Below, one piece after another: positions 1-11,299 of a stretch of 64,000 nucleotides of DNA. The notes under the pieces were generated by a model. That model saw only the letters and a list, made by a program, of their open reading frames with translations, was not told where the DNA came from and searched no databases. Numbering within the stretch: position 1 is the stretch's first letter; each line of letters opens with the position of its first letter. Source of the stretch: Spongilla lacustris (taxonomy: Eukaryota; Porifera; Demospongiae; Spongillida; Spongillidae); contig OX442435.1 of NCBI GenBank assembly GCA_949361645.1, positions 6,856,470 through 6,920,469 on the forward strand. The letters are read 5' to 3'. Both the position numbers and the translations under genes were made by a program.

Positions 1-1037
1 ACGCTTCTCATGTGGTCAGAATATTGAAATACCATCTCATGTCCTTTGAGACATTTGAACAAGCATTGCTTGGCACCTACAGATTAATGTATGAGTCCCA
101 AATATTGGGTGAGGATGACATCATGTTAGTGGTGAACTGGATAAGTGACCTCAAATCAGTGGGTTATGTATTTCCAAAGCTACCAAAGAAAGCGTCCTTG
201 TGGACAAAAAACGTTCACCTCTGCATTATGTTCAACTGGGGTTCAACGGAATATAGAACACGGCTACTTTTGGCATATTATATGCGTTTCTTTGATGTCA
301 TCACATTATTTTTTGAGGGAGAATCTAAAAATAGCACTTACATTCCATCCCACATAGAAGTGTTCTATGTTAGTACTGAACATGGTTATTATCAGCAAAG
401 GAGTTTGGAGCTGTGCCTCAAACGATGTGTAACCAATGTGACCAGCCATCTGTATATAGCTGACGATATGTTCATCAATATCACCAAAATGAGTCAACTT
501 TCACTTTCAAAAATATGGTTTATTCCTATGTCAGTGCACAAATTGGGAAAGAATTTGACGTTTAAAGATAATTGGATGTGGTGGAGCTACCCTCGTTCAG
601 GTCCTGGCAAGACATTCTACAGTAGATTCATTACAGTTGTAAACAGCCTTCCACAAGAGTGGAAACAGATCTTAATGGATAAGGTGAGGTTTCCTAATCG
701 TATCCATGGCCACGCTGCTGCTGACATTATCCACATACCTCACTCTTATGCTGCTAATGTGATAAAGGTGCTGGCTCATATCAGTTCTGTGGCTGAGCTA
801 TTCTGTGAGATAGCTGTCCCTCTGGCAGTGGATATAGCACAGCCTACAGGTCGGGAAGAGATGGGAGACAATTACCTGTGGGGGAAGCACAGAGATGATT
901 CATCCATTGTGCAGCGTTTTGTGGACACCAGATACTATGTGCATCCATTGAAAATCAGCACAAGGTTTGCTGCTGACATGTGGGGCAGAAGTATGAATAA
1001 TCAGATAAGACTTTTAGCTTACTGCTGGGTACAATAA
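1..1037 (+). CDS. STELLO-like glycosyltransferase, exon 2 (gene A, 5' part outside window)
   Basis: This is the C-terminal part of a STELLO/DUF288-like putative glycosyltransferase. The frame is open from the window edge to a TAA at 1035-1037. It enters mid-exon at the position equal to about residue 140 of the intact exon 2 copies. Visible parts are the helical block ending AGY/VGY-VFPKLPK, the LCIMFNWGSTEYRTR segment that starts the second GT-like region, and the acidic YIADDMF motif, which resembles the acidic metal-binding motifs of nucleotide-sugar transferases. The W-rich segment of this copy is of the VHKLGKN type, shared with genes 1 and 2. The usual stop is lost, so the end reads LLAYCWVQ, a few residues longer than its paralogues. 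Family assignment is strong; enzymatic activity is inferred. Confidence 0.85.
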   Translation, partial: ASHVVRILKYHLMSFETFEQALLGTYRLMYESQILGEDDIMLVVNWISDLKSVGYVFPKLPKKASLWTKNVHLCIMFNWGSTEYRTRLLLAYYMRFFDVITLFFEGESKNSTYIPSHIEVFYVSTEHGYYQQRSLELCLKRCVTNVTSHLYIADDMFINITKMSQLSLSKIWFIPMSVHKLGKNLTFKDNWMWWSYPRSGPGKTFYSRFITVVNSLPQEWKQILMDKVRFPNRIHGHAAADIIHIPHSYAANVIKVLAHISSVAELFCEIAVPLAVDIAQPTGREEMGDNYLWGKHRDDSSIVQRFVDTRYYVHPLKISTRFAADMWGRSMNNQIRLLAYCWVQ

Positions 1038-1271
1038 CTGTTTTTTTTATGCAATGTTGTTAATTTTTCATTTTCAAGTGACATAATATTGTTTCTTTTC
1101 ATTACTGGGGTGGGGAGGATACATGCGTAATTTAAGTACTTTCAATGCATAATTGATGGACATTAAAGTACTAGCTAGTACTGTAGGGTAAAAAAAATTT
1201 GGATGGCACATATTTTTGGATATTTGCATGTTCAAAAAAATGAAGTGCTGATATGAGGTAGGTCACACTGA

Positions 1272-1480
1272 ATTATTGAGTGATTTTCTGGCACCAACAT
1301 TGACAGCAGGAGGGGTGAACATAAGACATGCATCAGGAATGAGGTAGAACAGAGACTGAGCAATGTAAGACCTCAGTATGTCAGCATCCCTCATGTCCAC
1401 AGTCCTTGGAAGAAGAAGTTACCACAAGGCTTCATACAGGTGTACTGTAGCTTGAGAATTGTAAGGGGAGAAGACTCCTT
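1272..1480 (-). pseudogene. Antisense fragment of STELLO-like exon 2
   Basis: Read on the minus strand, this matches the first third of exon 2 (the region coding for the IPRGVFSPYNSQ to VTVGARRS segment). It lies about 230 bp downstream of the gene A stop, in inverted orientation. An equivalent fragment follows gene 2. Both fragments share the adjoining about 90 bp (to about 1575 here), so they descend from one rearrangement that was copied with its gene. The frame is broken and no start is preserved. Confidence 0.8.
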
Positions 1481-1559
1481 TATACTATGCAAAACATTTT
1501 GCACATTTGTGCAATGTCCTCTCTTTCCAGACACAATTGTGAGGTCAGGGGCATGGAGT

Positions 1560-3055
1560 ATGCTCGAATCATTCCTGATCCAGGAATTTAGGAGGGGGGG
1601 TGGCTGGACCCGGGGTGGTAAAAGGGGGTGAGTGCGGGAGGGTGATGTGCCCCCTCCCGCGCGAAGCGCGGAAGTGTTTTAACTGGCGGTAGATACCTTA
1701 TGCAGGAAAAAGTGTTTTCTTTATGCCTGCTTTCCATCAAAGATGTTGAAGTGCAAGTCCTTATTGGACGTTTTCTAAAGTGAAGTACTCAAAGGTCCTG
1801 ATCACAGCGAGCCATCAGTATCTGGCCTACCAGTTACTTGTGTATCCTACGAGTCCGAATCTATGGATGATGATGCCGATACAGATTCTGATCTGGAAGC
1901 AGTATACATGTATATCTCAATCAGCATCTAAATGACGGGTGTAAAACCTCCTCGGCTGAACTTCCTAACACTGATCATGCAGACATGAGGAGCAGTCAGA
2001 GGAATAGGATCCTGCTCAGGATGTCTGTACAAGATGCAATCTGACAGTCAAGAGCATGAAATGATAATGAAATATATCAGTACTGATATCGGAGCAAGAC
2101 AGGCTTGCAGATGCTGTTATACTGTATGATTTAGTGTTGCTGGAGTAAGGAAAAGGAAACAGGCTAAATTTAAGAGACGTTGGCTTCAAGATTATAAATG
2201 GCTCGAACATAAAGGATGTCTCAAGAAGGTATCAATACTGTGGCTGTCCATTCACAAATCCTGTAGGATTTAGCTATGTATGCACAATCAACTGATCGTA
2301 AATGAGAATCTATCTTGGAATATTTTTCAAGTAGTTTCTTGGACCTATTCTGGTTTGTAAATGGTGAGTACACAAAGCACCTAAACTACTCTTTTCGCTT
2401 TGAGACAGAAACTAATTGCATGGCAGGCACCAAGCAATGCAAAGAACTTTAGATTGAATTTTGAAGTTTTCCTTATTTAGGAGTATCAATCATTCACACA
2501 AATGCACCATAGAAAGTTGTGTAGTGAATCAGTGTTGTATGAATAAATCACAACTTTCATATGATGTTTTTGTGTAAATGATTGACATATTTGGTAACTT
2601 AGTATTATCATGCAGTTTAAAGATGTGCATTGGCAACTTTATGCTTACATTGATTTTTCCTTTGTGCTATGTACTAGTCACAATTATTATGCAAAATAAA
2701 CATCTGATCACACAAAAAAACAAACAAAGCGTCATGATCTTTTTTTCACCCCTAAAATGGAAGCTGTTGAACAGAAAAGCTATTAGCCCTCAAACAGAAA
2801 TTGCTGATAGTTCTCAATCAGTATTTTAGTATTCGTAAATAATTATTGAGGGGGGGGGGGGGGGTGGCTAGCCACCCTATCCACCCTCTCTGGATCAGCC
2901 CCTGCCTTGAGATTCTGATTGGCCATATACGAGCGGGGGGGTCCCCTTGACATTGGTCAAATACAAGTTTTATACATCCGTAGTACATGTACGTTTGAAC
3001 TGCATGCTACTATTTCGCCATAATTAAATACCAATCCCCCCCCCCCTCACCGGCC
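1560..3055. other. Unassigned stretch with G-rich borders and a short acidic frame
   Basis: No gene is recognised. The stretch begins and ends in G-rich sequence (1590-1630 and 2850-2866). A frame at 1800-1931 (+) encodes an acidic segment with a DDDADTDSD run and ends in TAA. It looks like the remnant of a protein-coding exon, but the family is not recognisable. The remainder is AT-rich. Confidence 0.4.
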
Positions 3056-3959
3056 CTGGCGCTGAGAACGTGATAGTATACAAAAAGGTTCGTAAATATG
3101 TAGCAATGGGGAACGCATGCGCGCTAGGACCTTGCCAATGGATACCATACAAAAATAGGGCCTGGGGACAAGGCTAGGTTGTAAGGTCTACAGTCACGTG
3201 CAATAATGCGAGTCGTGCCCCCACAAAGGATGCACATGTAGCCACATGGCATAATTAGAGTAGAAGCTGTCAAATGCCCCTGGAAGAAGGCTGTAGCACA
3301 AGGCTTTCCACTGACAGTGAGGAACCAAACAACGTACCGGCGTACGAATGTCGAGTCGAAATTAAAGAAGTCAAAAAAATTATATTTGATTGAATGGAAC
3401 GATTACTGATTATGATTAATAATATTCGCTATGTATTTTTAAAACTTTAAGAGATGAGTTACGCGTTCGACAAAGGTACTAGAGGAGGCACCACACGCAC
3501 AAGCAGCAGGCCCGTAGCCAGGTGGTGTGTTGGGGGGGGGGGGGTTGCAAAGCATGTTATAAGTGGACTCAACCACCAGTGGTGTAGCCAGGATAATACA
3601 TGTTTTTCTGGTGTAGGGCACACACTGCCAGATGCAGGATTTGCACGAAAGTCCCGGGGAGGGTGCGGGAGGGGGGTACCCATCCCGCCCAACTAGGTGG
3701 TATAGTGGAGCGTTGTAAGCTCCCGACCCAAATAACTGTCTCAAAGCTTCAGTAGTCCGAAAACTTGATATGTGGCAATGAAATCTCCCACTGCATTAAT
3801 GAATCAAAGTTCCAAATAAGACTCATAATATTATTCATTGTAGTAAGTTTGTTATATATATATATATGTAGCTTCAAGAGGTAACATACTCAAATATATA
3901 TTATCTTATATGCCTCTCCTCCAACCACCAATTTAAAAAAAAAATGATATTGATGTCTT

Positions 3960-4565
3960 GCTATGCTTCAGCTTTGCGAACAGCATGCATTTGCGTAGCC
4001 TACTACATGCAGATATATGACACCAAATGTGGTTAAAGTCTTCCTCTTTCCTATTTACTGCTTGGTAAAGGAAGCTAGGCTGATACCAAATTTTCATTAT
4101 TTGTAAAATCTGGCCAATGCCGTAGGAAAGAAGCGTCGCGAATTCCTTTGCAATTGAATACAAAATTGCATGTAAGACATAAAAATTTGCTAAAGTTGCA
4201 AAGCTGCATGCATGCTGGGGCAATGCACAATTCAATGCAGCTCACGCTACAGATGTATGAAAGCAAGTATGGTTAAAGTCTTCCTCTACTATACAGTCCC
4301 TATATTTACTACCATGTCGCGAATGTTTTAGCAATTAACTGAATACAAAATTGCAAAGTCTGCATGCAAAGCGCACAGTGCATGCACGTGCATAGCATAT
4401 ACATACATGAAAGCAAATGCAGTTAAAGTCTTCCTCTACTACATAGTCCTATTTACTACATGGTAAAGGAAGGCTGCAGTACCACAATTTTCATTATTTG
4501 GGTCATACAGAGTAGTAAATCTGGCCATGCAATGCCATTGGATTGAAGTGCCACAATTTTTTTTT
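3960..4565 (+). repeat. Diverged tandem repeats in intron
   Basis: About three degenerate copies, roughly 150-240 bp apart, share the words GGTTAAAGTCTTCCTC, CCTATTTACTAC, GGTAAAGGAAGGCTGGTACCA, AATCTGGCCA and GAATACAAAATTGC. Related arrays occur at 40540-41110 and 62250-62640, all inside introns of the same gene family. Confidence 0.65.
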
Positions 4566-4868
4566 CAATTTTATCAGTATCATTTTCAGCCATCTCTCAA
4601 GGTGGACCTTGGGCAAAAAGTGGTCGAGCTATAGCACAAATGCCTGACCCCTGATTTGACCCTGTACCAGTGCTCTTACATACATGCACAATATGCAACT
4701 GGCAGTTCTTATTAATATGTGCAGATTGCACAATCAAGTGAATAATTTCATAGCCTGCCAAGCAGATCTTGCATCCCCCTAGCCATGTGCACATATTAAG
4801 TTAAGTATTATTAGGGGGAGGGCAGAGCGCTGATGTCACTGTACAAGTTGAAATCATAGGGCGGCCAA

Positions 4869-4869
<1 letters not shown>

Positions 4870-4898
<29 letters not shown>
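4870..4898. repeat. Poly-C tract (29 nt) before exon 2 of gene B
   Basis: Uninterrupted C run about 95 nt upstream of the exon 2 acceptor. The same position in gene 3 has a 30-nt run at 47724-47753. Copy length may be unreliable in the assembly. Confidence 0.9.
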
Positions 4899-4901
<3 letters not shown>

Positions 4902-4992
4902 TTAGCTCTGCCACCGGTGCCTCCATAACAATGTATACCATATTGGAACTACCAATAATGAAGATTCTGATGTCAAGAAAGTTTTTTTTCAG

Positions 4993-6477
4993 GCGGTCTA
5001 ATATGGAATCCATATTCTCACTTTGGTATGAAAGATATGTGGCCCAGAGGCTTATCTTTTTCCAGTTCTAAACAGACTGATCCAACAATAGGGAGTACTT
5101 CCTGCTATCCCATTGTTCAACAGTACCTTGCTCAGTCTTATCCCGATTTGGACCCAGTCTACTACATACATGCACTCAAATGTTCCCCAGAGGTTGAATA
5201 CTTTTGCCCCAGCTCTGGTCATCCCAAGAGGAGTCTTCTCCCCTTACAATTCTCAAGCTACGGTACACCTGTATGAAGCCTTGTGGTCACTTCTTATTCC
5301 AAGGACTGTGGACATGAGGGATGCTGACATACTGAGGTCTTACATTGCTCAGTCTCTGTTCTACCTCATTCCTGATGCATGTCTTATGTTCACCCCTCCT
5401 GCTGTGACTGTTGGTACCAGAAAATCATTCAATAATGGTGACCCACCTCATATCAACACTTCTCATGTGGTCAGAATATTGAAATACCATCTCATGTCCT
5501 TTGAGACATTTGAACAAGCATTGATTCGCACCTACAAATTAATGTGCAAGTCCCAAATATTGGGTGAGGATGACATCATGTTAGTGGAGAACTGGATAAG
5601 TGACCTCAAATCAGCGGGTTATGTATTTTCAAAGCTACCAAAGAAGGCTGCCTTGTGGACAAAGAACGTTCACCTCTGCATTATGTTCAACTGGGGTTCA
5701 ACAGAATATAGAACACGGCTACTTTTGGCTTATTACATGCGTTTCTTTGAAGCCATCACATTATTTTTTTAGGGAGAATCTAAAAATAGCACTTACATTC
5801 CATCCCACATAGAAGTGTTCCATGTTAGTACTGAACATGGTTATTATCAGCAAAGGAGTTTGGAGCTGTGTCTCAAACGATGTGTAACCAATGTGACCAG
5901 CCATCTGTATATAGCTGATGATATGTTCATTAATATCACCAAAATGAGTCAACTTTCACTTTCAAGTATATGGTTTATTCCTATGTCAGAGCACACATTT
6001 GGAAATAATTCAATACTTGAAGAAGATTGGATGTGGTGGAGCTACCCTCCTGCAGCTGCAGGCAATACATTCTACAATCGATTCGTTACAGTTGTAAACA
6101 GCCTTCCACAAGAGTGGAAACAGATCTTAATGGATAAGGTGGGGTTTCCTAATCGTATCCATGGCCACGCTGCTGCTGACATCATCCACATACCTCACTC
6201 TTATGCTGCTAATGTGACAAAGGTGCTGGCTCATATCAGTTCTGTGGCTGAGCTATTCTGTGAGATAGCTGTCCCTCTGGCAGTGGATATAGCACAGCCT
6301 AGAGGTCGTGAAGAGATGGGAGACAATTACCTGTGGGGGTACCACAGAGATGATGCATCCATTGTGCAGCATTTTGTGGACACCAGTTACTATGTGCATC
6401 CATTGAAAATGAGCACAAGGTTTGCTGCTGACATGTGGTGCAGAAGTATGAATAATCAGATAAGACTGTTAGCATAG
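4993..6477 (+). pseudogene. STELLO-like exon 2 pseudogene (gene B)
   Basis: The acceptor CAG and the opening codons (WNPYSHFG...MWPRG) are intact and the copy spans the whole exon. Two lesions inactivate it. A 4-bp duplication near 5163-5170 (TACATACATG where paralogues have TACATG) shifts the frame. A GAG codon is changed to TAG at 5770-5772, just after the ITLFF segment. Downstream the frame resumes and ends in TAG at 6475-6477. The W-rich patch is of the EHTFG type shared with gene 3. No exon 1 is found in the 4 kb upstream. Confidence 0.9.
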
Positions 6478-6639
6478 TACTGGGTACAATAACTGGTTTT
6501 AAGAAAGTTCAATGTTGCTACTTTTTCATTTTCATGCGACATAATATTGTTTCTTTTTATTACTGGGGTGAGGAGGATACATGCATAGTGTAAGTACTTC
6601 CAATGCATAATCAATGGGTATCGAGGTACTACAGTAGTA

Positions 6640-7852
6640 CTGTAGGGCCAAAAAATTTGGATGGCAAATATTTTTGGATATTTGCATATTCAGCATCGTA
6701 CCATTAATAATTTAAATGGTTTGTTAGTACTCTCTGCCAAATATATTTTTCAGATGTGCATGATAATTTTTTATAATCATTTTAATCATTTTTTTAGTGT
6801 GCTCAAATCATTTATTTATTTTATTACACAAGTAAATAAAAACATTCTCTATGAGAAAGTTGGCGGTGTATCGGATTTGAAGGCAATAGTGGTGTAAAAG
6901 CAGGGAAACAAGGGTTGAATGATAAGGAAAAACGAAATAGTCCTATATTTAGCACATGCATGAACAATGTATTGTCCTACATTGTGTGCCGAGCTAAATA
7001 TAGGACTATTTCGTTTTTCCTTATCATTCAACCCTTGTTTCCCTGCTTTTTACACCGCTTTTTATTCATAATTGGATGCTTTCAACAGCTACACTACATC
7101 TAAATATATTCACTGAATAGCAACAGACATTTCATCACTACATGCATTAATCTTATACCCCAATAGTGGAAAGAGAGTACTTTGCATTTTAAAATCCCTT
7201 AAGTAAGAGCCTCCGGCATTGCAATTATGATATCATAGAGAAACACTGATCACTTATACCGGCCGCATATCCCAAAATGGTCCATACATACATGTACATG
7301 TAGGCGGTCCCTGGATCCGCCTCTGGGATTCATTCGATGGAATTGGTCCGTTTTTTGAGCGGTACGCACGTTGCCCAGTACGTACACGATCTCCCCACTT
7401 GTAAACTATTTAAAGATGTACCCAAAGGTATTATCTTTGACAAAATCCACACATACAAGCCCGCTAAAGCATGTTTAATTTTATCGTACCAATAAGCTCC
7501 TTTGCTAAGGATCTATTAAAAAATTGTACCGTTACGTGGTCTTAAATTTTTGGGTACATTTCTGGGGTGCTTTGAACTACCTAACAAGGGTAACACGATC
7601 CTCCGTTCTATTGATCCTACTCGCACAAGGCACATGCATCTGCTGAATTTATCTTAGAAGTGCGAACATAACTTCATGCAAAGCAAACAACACGAATGTA
7701 TACAGCATTATTGCCCAATGCAATTTCACTATCCTGCTGCACACAAACGTGCACATACGAAAATATCTTATAATTGATTACTGCAGAAGGCGGAACTAAC
7801 AAACCATTACGCTAAATTATTTTTTGCCATGCGACAATTTTTGGCCCTACAG
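6640..7852. mobile_element. 1.2 kb TIR element flanked by TA (short version)
   Basis: The left end starts CTGTAGGGCCAAAAA and the right end at 7796-7852 is its reverse complement. TA dinucleotides flank both sides (6638-6639 and 7853-7854). It carries no long ORF. Its first about 620 bp and last about 280 bp match the ends of the 10.8 kb element at 49474-60286, so it looks like an internally different or deleted version. Solo left ends also follow gene A (from 1181) and gene 1 (from 19994). Segment 7260-7570 inside it is unassigned. Confidence 0.65.
6891..7056. repeat. Long inverted repeat (63/64-nt arms, 39-nt loop)
   Basis: Arms 6891-6953 and 6993-7056 are reverse complements apart from one bulged base. 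A transcript from either strand would fold into a long hairpin. A related hairpin lies at 49725-49880. Both sit in the same left-end portion of the TIR element. Confidence 0.9.
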
Positions 7853-7904
7853 TAGTTAATGAGTTGTTCGGAAGGGTGGCTCCCCTTAATTCACCCCGTT
7901 GAAG

Positions 7905-7928
7905 CAGAGATAATATATATTATCTCTG
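7905..7928. repeat. 24-bp perfect palindrome nested in the left TIR
   Basis: It begins CAGAGATAATAT and mirrors itself exactly. It is flanked by the direct repeat GTTGAAG (7898-7904 and 7929-7935). Removing the palindrome and one repeat restores a TIR identical to the right end. This is the footprint of a minimal insertion. Confidence 0.9.
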
Positions 7929-8227
7929 GTTGAAGTTAGCCGCACATTCCAAGTAGTTATCACTCTAATCATGGCCGTACAGCTAATCGTAATCACTGAC
8001 TTTAAAATTATTCATTGACGATACTATAGTGTACTACATGCTAACTCGTTCAATTCTACGTGGAAAGAATAATCTCCGTCAATCAACTGCTTGACAGTTA
8101 CACACTTTTCCTTGAAACGGTGTATCAATCACTAAAAAAATAATTATATGTGTAATATTATTATACGTTGCACAAGACCCACTTGACATAGACTATGTAA
8201 GTCAGTTCGAGGTATGGCTTTGGCACC

Positions 8228-8228
<1 letters not shown>

Positions 8229-8263
<35 letters not shown>
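8229..8263. repeat. Poly-C tract (35 nt)
   Basis: Uninterrupted C run in non-coding sequence of the two-protease transposon. A poly-G run of 19 lies at 8542-8560. The surrounding 7951-8590 holds no recognisable gene. Confidence 0.9.
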
Positions 8264-8594
8264 TTTAGGACCATGACTTTGCCCCCTAATGGCTTGATGT
8301 TTCATACACAACACAAATAAAACGACCCACTTGACAGGTTTTTGTACTTAGTGGGGAACGACTATAATTCAAAACATTATTGCTGGATCAACAGTGCAAT
8401 GAAAGATTGTGACTCAACGCAGTTACAATGTAGTACAGTTATTGTGGCAGGGTATGGGTAAGTACATGTGAAATGGCTTCTGTTCGTGTTACATTAAACT
8501 TTGTAGCAATAAGAGCTGTGACAATCTGGATTCACGTGTGTGGGGGGGGGGGGGGGGGGGAAGGGATAATACAGCATTCAGTAGCACTATAATA

Positions 8595-9310
8595 TACACA
8601 CATAAACTTGGCTCACTTCAGGCCAAACTATGAATCGATTAGTTTGTGACAATGTCAGTGATGCAGCTCGTCTGACATCACTTTCCACCCCTATTATGAA
8701 CAGATTGATTTCTGACACCTGTGTTTTTTTTTTACGATGAATGTTACATAGATAAACAAATAGGTGTTGTACATTTACATACCATGTCAAGGCATTTCTG
8801 CAGTGGCCAGTCCATGTCACTTTTGTTCAATTTTGCAATGGTTTGTGCATGTGCAGTACTACAAAATTCAGATGTGCATTGACCCATCATTATGTTTCTG
8901 ATCCTTCCCTATTATATACTTAGGTTGAAGTCATTTGAATACATGCATGAACTTAACCTCTAGGTCCTTCACAATGTTCCTTATGAAGGCTCTACTGAAT
9001 GGACATTGCAGCACACTGTACTGAAGAATCACTAAATCACACATATACAAAAAGCTCTCATTGATATTACGTGTAAGGGAGTCGTTTCATTCTGGGAAAG
9101 TACTTCATATAATGGTGTAGGCCCCACTTAAGAACATGCATATCATCTACATCTGGTTGATTACAGTATGATGGAACTAGGAAGTTATCCACAGCTTTGG
9201 TAGCATTGCAGCCTTTTCCACCATCACTATCAATATCAGAACTTGTATCAGTTATCAGTTTCAACATTATCAACAAGATTGTCACTATGTTGGTCTTCAC
9301 TCTGAACAGA
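8595..9310 (-). CDS. Possible 3' exons of the transposon protein
   Basis: Two coding-like segments are seen on the minus strand. One is about 8595-8712, preceded by an ACACAG-type acceptor and containing an IVWPEVSQ segment. The other is about 9072-9215, ending in KRLPYT before a TAA. They lie downstream of the C48 catalytic exon, where a C-terminal tail would be expected. Neither matches a family I recognise, and exon boundaries are guesses. They could be random open frames. Confidence 0.3.
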
Positions 9311-9847
9311 AGGGCAGTCTGCTACATGCATATATATGCAATACGAATTAACACATACCATGTACTTCATGTTGCATGTCTCTTACCATCTTTTGGTGTA
9401 ACAATGGCTTCATTATAAATATGGTGTTTTTTGATGATAATGAAGCTACCCTACATAAGCAGTTATTTTTAGAAAAAAAATCATTGTTTTAGGCATTGCT
9501 GGTTATTATTTAGCCATACCTCTTGTTCAGTCAACTTGCTAGGTTCCTCTTATAAACCAATTTAACAATGGGCCTTACTGCACTGACCTGTTAATTTCCT
9601 TAGTGGGTACAAGACACCTTCTGAAAGCTCATGCACCATCTGAAGCCAAAAGCTATGCACCATTTTCTGTATGCCGATGTATATTAGAAATTCAATAAGC
9701 TGTTATTCACAATAGTAGGATACCTGGGTATATTGCAGTGCCGTATTTTCTGCTACAAGTCTAGCTGCCTGTTTTGAAATATGCATGCAATTGCAAGGGA
9801 CACAGCCATAAGCATTTCATATAGCCCCCCTTTATAACCACACTTAC

Positions 9848-10933
9848 AAGACATGTAAACACACCACAGTCCTTTGTATTTTCCTGTTTGGGCCAATTGG
9901 TGTTCTGCATGAAAATGCAAACATATATGTAGACTTGCACCAGTAGAAACTACAAAGATAGAAGTTACATACCAATGAATCATTATAAATCCAGTCAGAA
10001 CTTGCTAAAATACCATTTTTGTAGAATTGTACATCATTTTGTTGATGTATAACGTGATTAAAATATCTTACTGACAATACATGTCAAGTAAGTTTATAAT
10101 CTGTTTACCATATCCAATTCACTGCATCCTCATCACTGTTGTGGAGGGAATCAATTCCTACAATGGTGCATGTTTGTGGGTACACTACCTACGATGCAAG
10201 TAAAAATAACAAACCAAAAAAGATTTTTTGTTACATACTATTAAGCTCCAATGCAATTGTTTATGTATTGGAAATATAAGGACATCACACTCCAATAAAC
10301 GTTTCCTCTTCATATAAGAAATAAACAGCAAACTGATCAACGATAGTACTCAGTTAAATGTGATACAAACCTTGGACTACTTTTTCACACCTTGATATCC
10401 CTTACTCTTAAATGCATGAGGGCAAAAATGAAGAATCAAAACACATGATATTTTTCCCTTCCTGTGGGAGTCAAATCTAGGTATAACTTTTACTATGGTT
10501 ATGCAATCAACACCTTATGTGCAGTCTGCATAACTAACTCCAAGTATGCAGAAATCACTTTTGAGTCCATCCACATCCCAGATGCCAAGCTTATGAGATA
10601 TTGCCTCTGCAACTGGAACATTGCATGTGGAATTGGTACTCTGTGCAAAACCTTGATGGAATGGTATAGAGGTACATATGCATAACAAGTTTTGTAACAG
10701 GTTTTAGCAGAACTCAAGTTGCAGTTGTTGAGATAAACCACAGTTCACCTGTAAGGCATATACATTAACATACCAGTTGCCATTATTATTTGAGCATTGC
10801 TTACCAATTTTGCATTAGCTATAACAGAAACAGAGCTATCTTTGTGAAGAATGGGCTGAATAAATGATAGATCTGTAACACATGTACTATTTACACTGTC
10901 AATCATCTTTGATACCATATCAGTACAACAGAT
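9848..10933 (-). CDS. Ulp1-type cysteine protease (C48) domain, five or six exons
   Basis: C48 proteases remove SUMO or ubiquitin-like proteins. Exons on the minus strand: 10805-10933 (linker); 10514-10640, with the N-terminal family signature ASGMWMDSKVISAYLELV; one ending at 10239, with PIHKQLHWSLI (catalytic His codon 10251-10253); 10109-10188, joining in phase to give VVYPQTCTIVGIDSL (Asp codon 10150-10152); about 9974-10070; and 9848-9904, with KQENTKDCGVFTCL (catalytic Gln and Cys, Cys codon 9866-9868). All four catalytic positions (His, Asp, Gln, Cys) are present and most junctions have GT-AG sites. The junction after 10109 does not join cleanly in frame, so either a lesion or a misplaced boundary remains there. 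Confidence 0.75.
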
Positions 10934-11299
10934 CTGGAATAACAAATAATAAACCTAATCTACCATATCTGACACTTGGTTAAGGCCAATGATTAAGTAA
11001 TCACTCTCCTGGGTTATAACCTTTATGTACACTTAGCTTATATTAATGTGTTGTACATGATGCATGCTTTGTACTTACTGATATTATGTTGTCAATGTAG
11101 TAGATATAAATGTCTTTTTATGCTATATTAGCTTGATAATTGAATGTATACTACTACATACATACCGACGGATTGTTGGGTCACATTATAAACTACATAT
11201 CAATCATAACTCACAGTGCTCATAGGGGCAGTGTATATGGCAATACAAACATTATTCTGCAATTGAGGCAAAACGTTTCAAGTGATACATGTACATTAT

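Larger units (their letters stand above)
3056..4992 (+). other. Relic intron 1 of the gene B/3/4 lineage
   Basis: Blocks at 3060-3170 and 3235-3470 match the gene 4 intron at 61890-61975 and 62035-62250. Block 4590-4990 matches 47420-47847 just before exon 2 of gene 3, and 63770-64000 in gene 4. The segment is therefore a first intron of this lineage whose exon 1 has been lost. The final acceptor (T-run then CAG at 4990-4992) is preserved. Confidence 0.75.

Noticed and set aside
3439..3744. Three overlapping Gly/Pro-rich frames around 3440-3744
   Set aside because: Overlap on both strands around a G-run; no conserved motif and low complexity.
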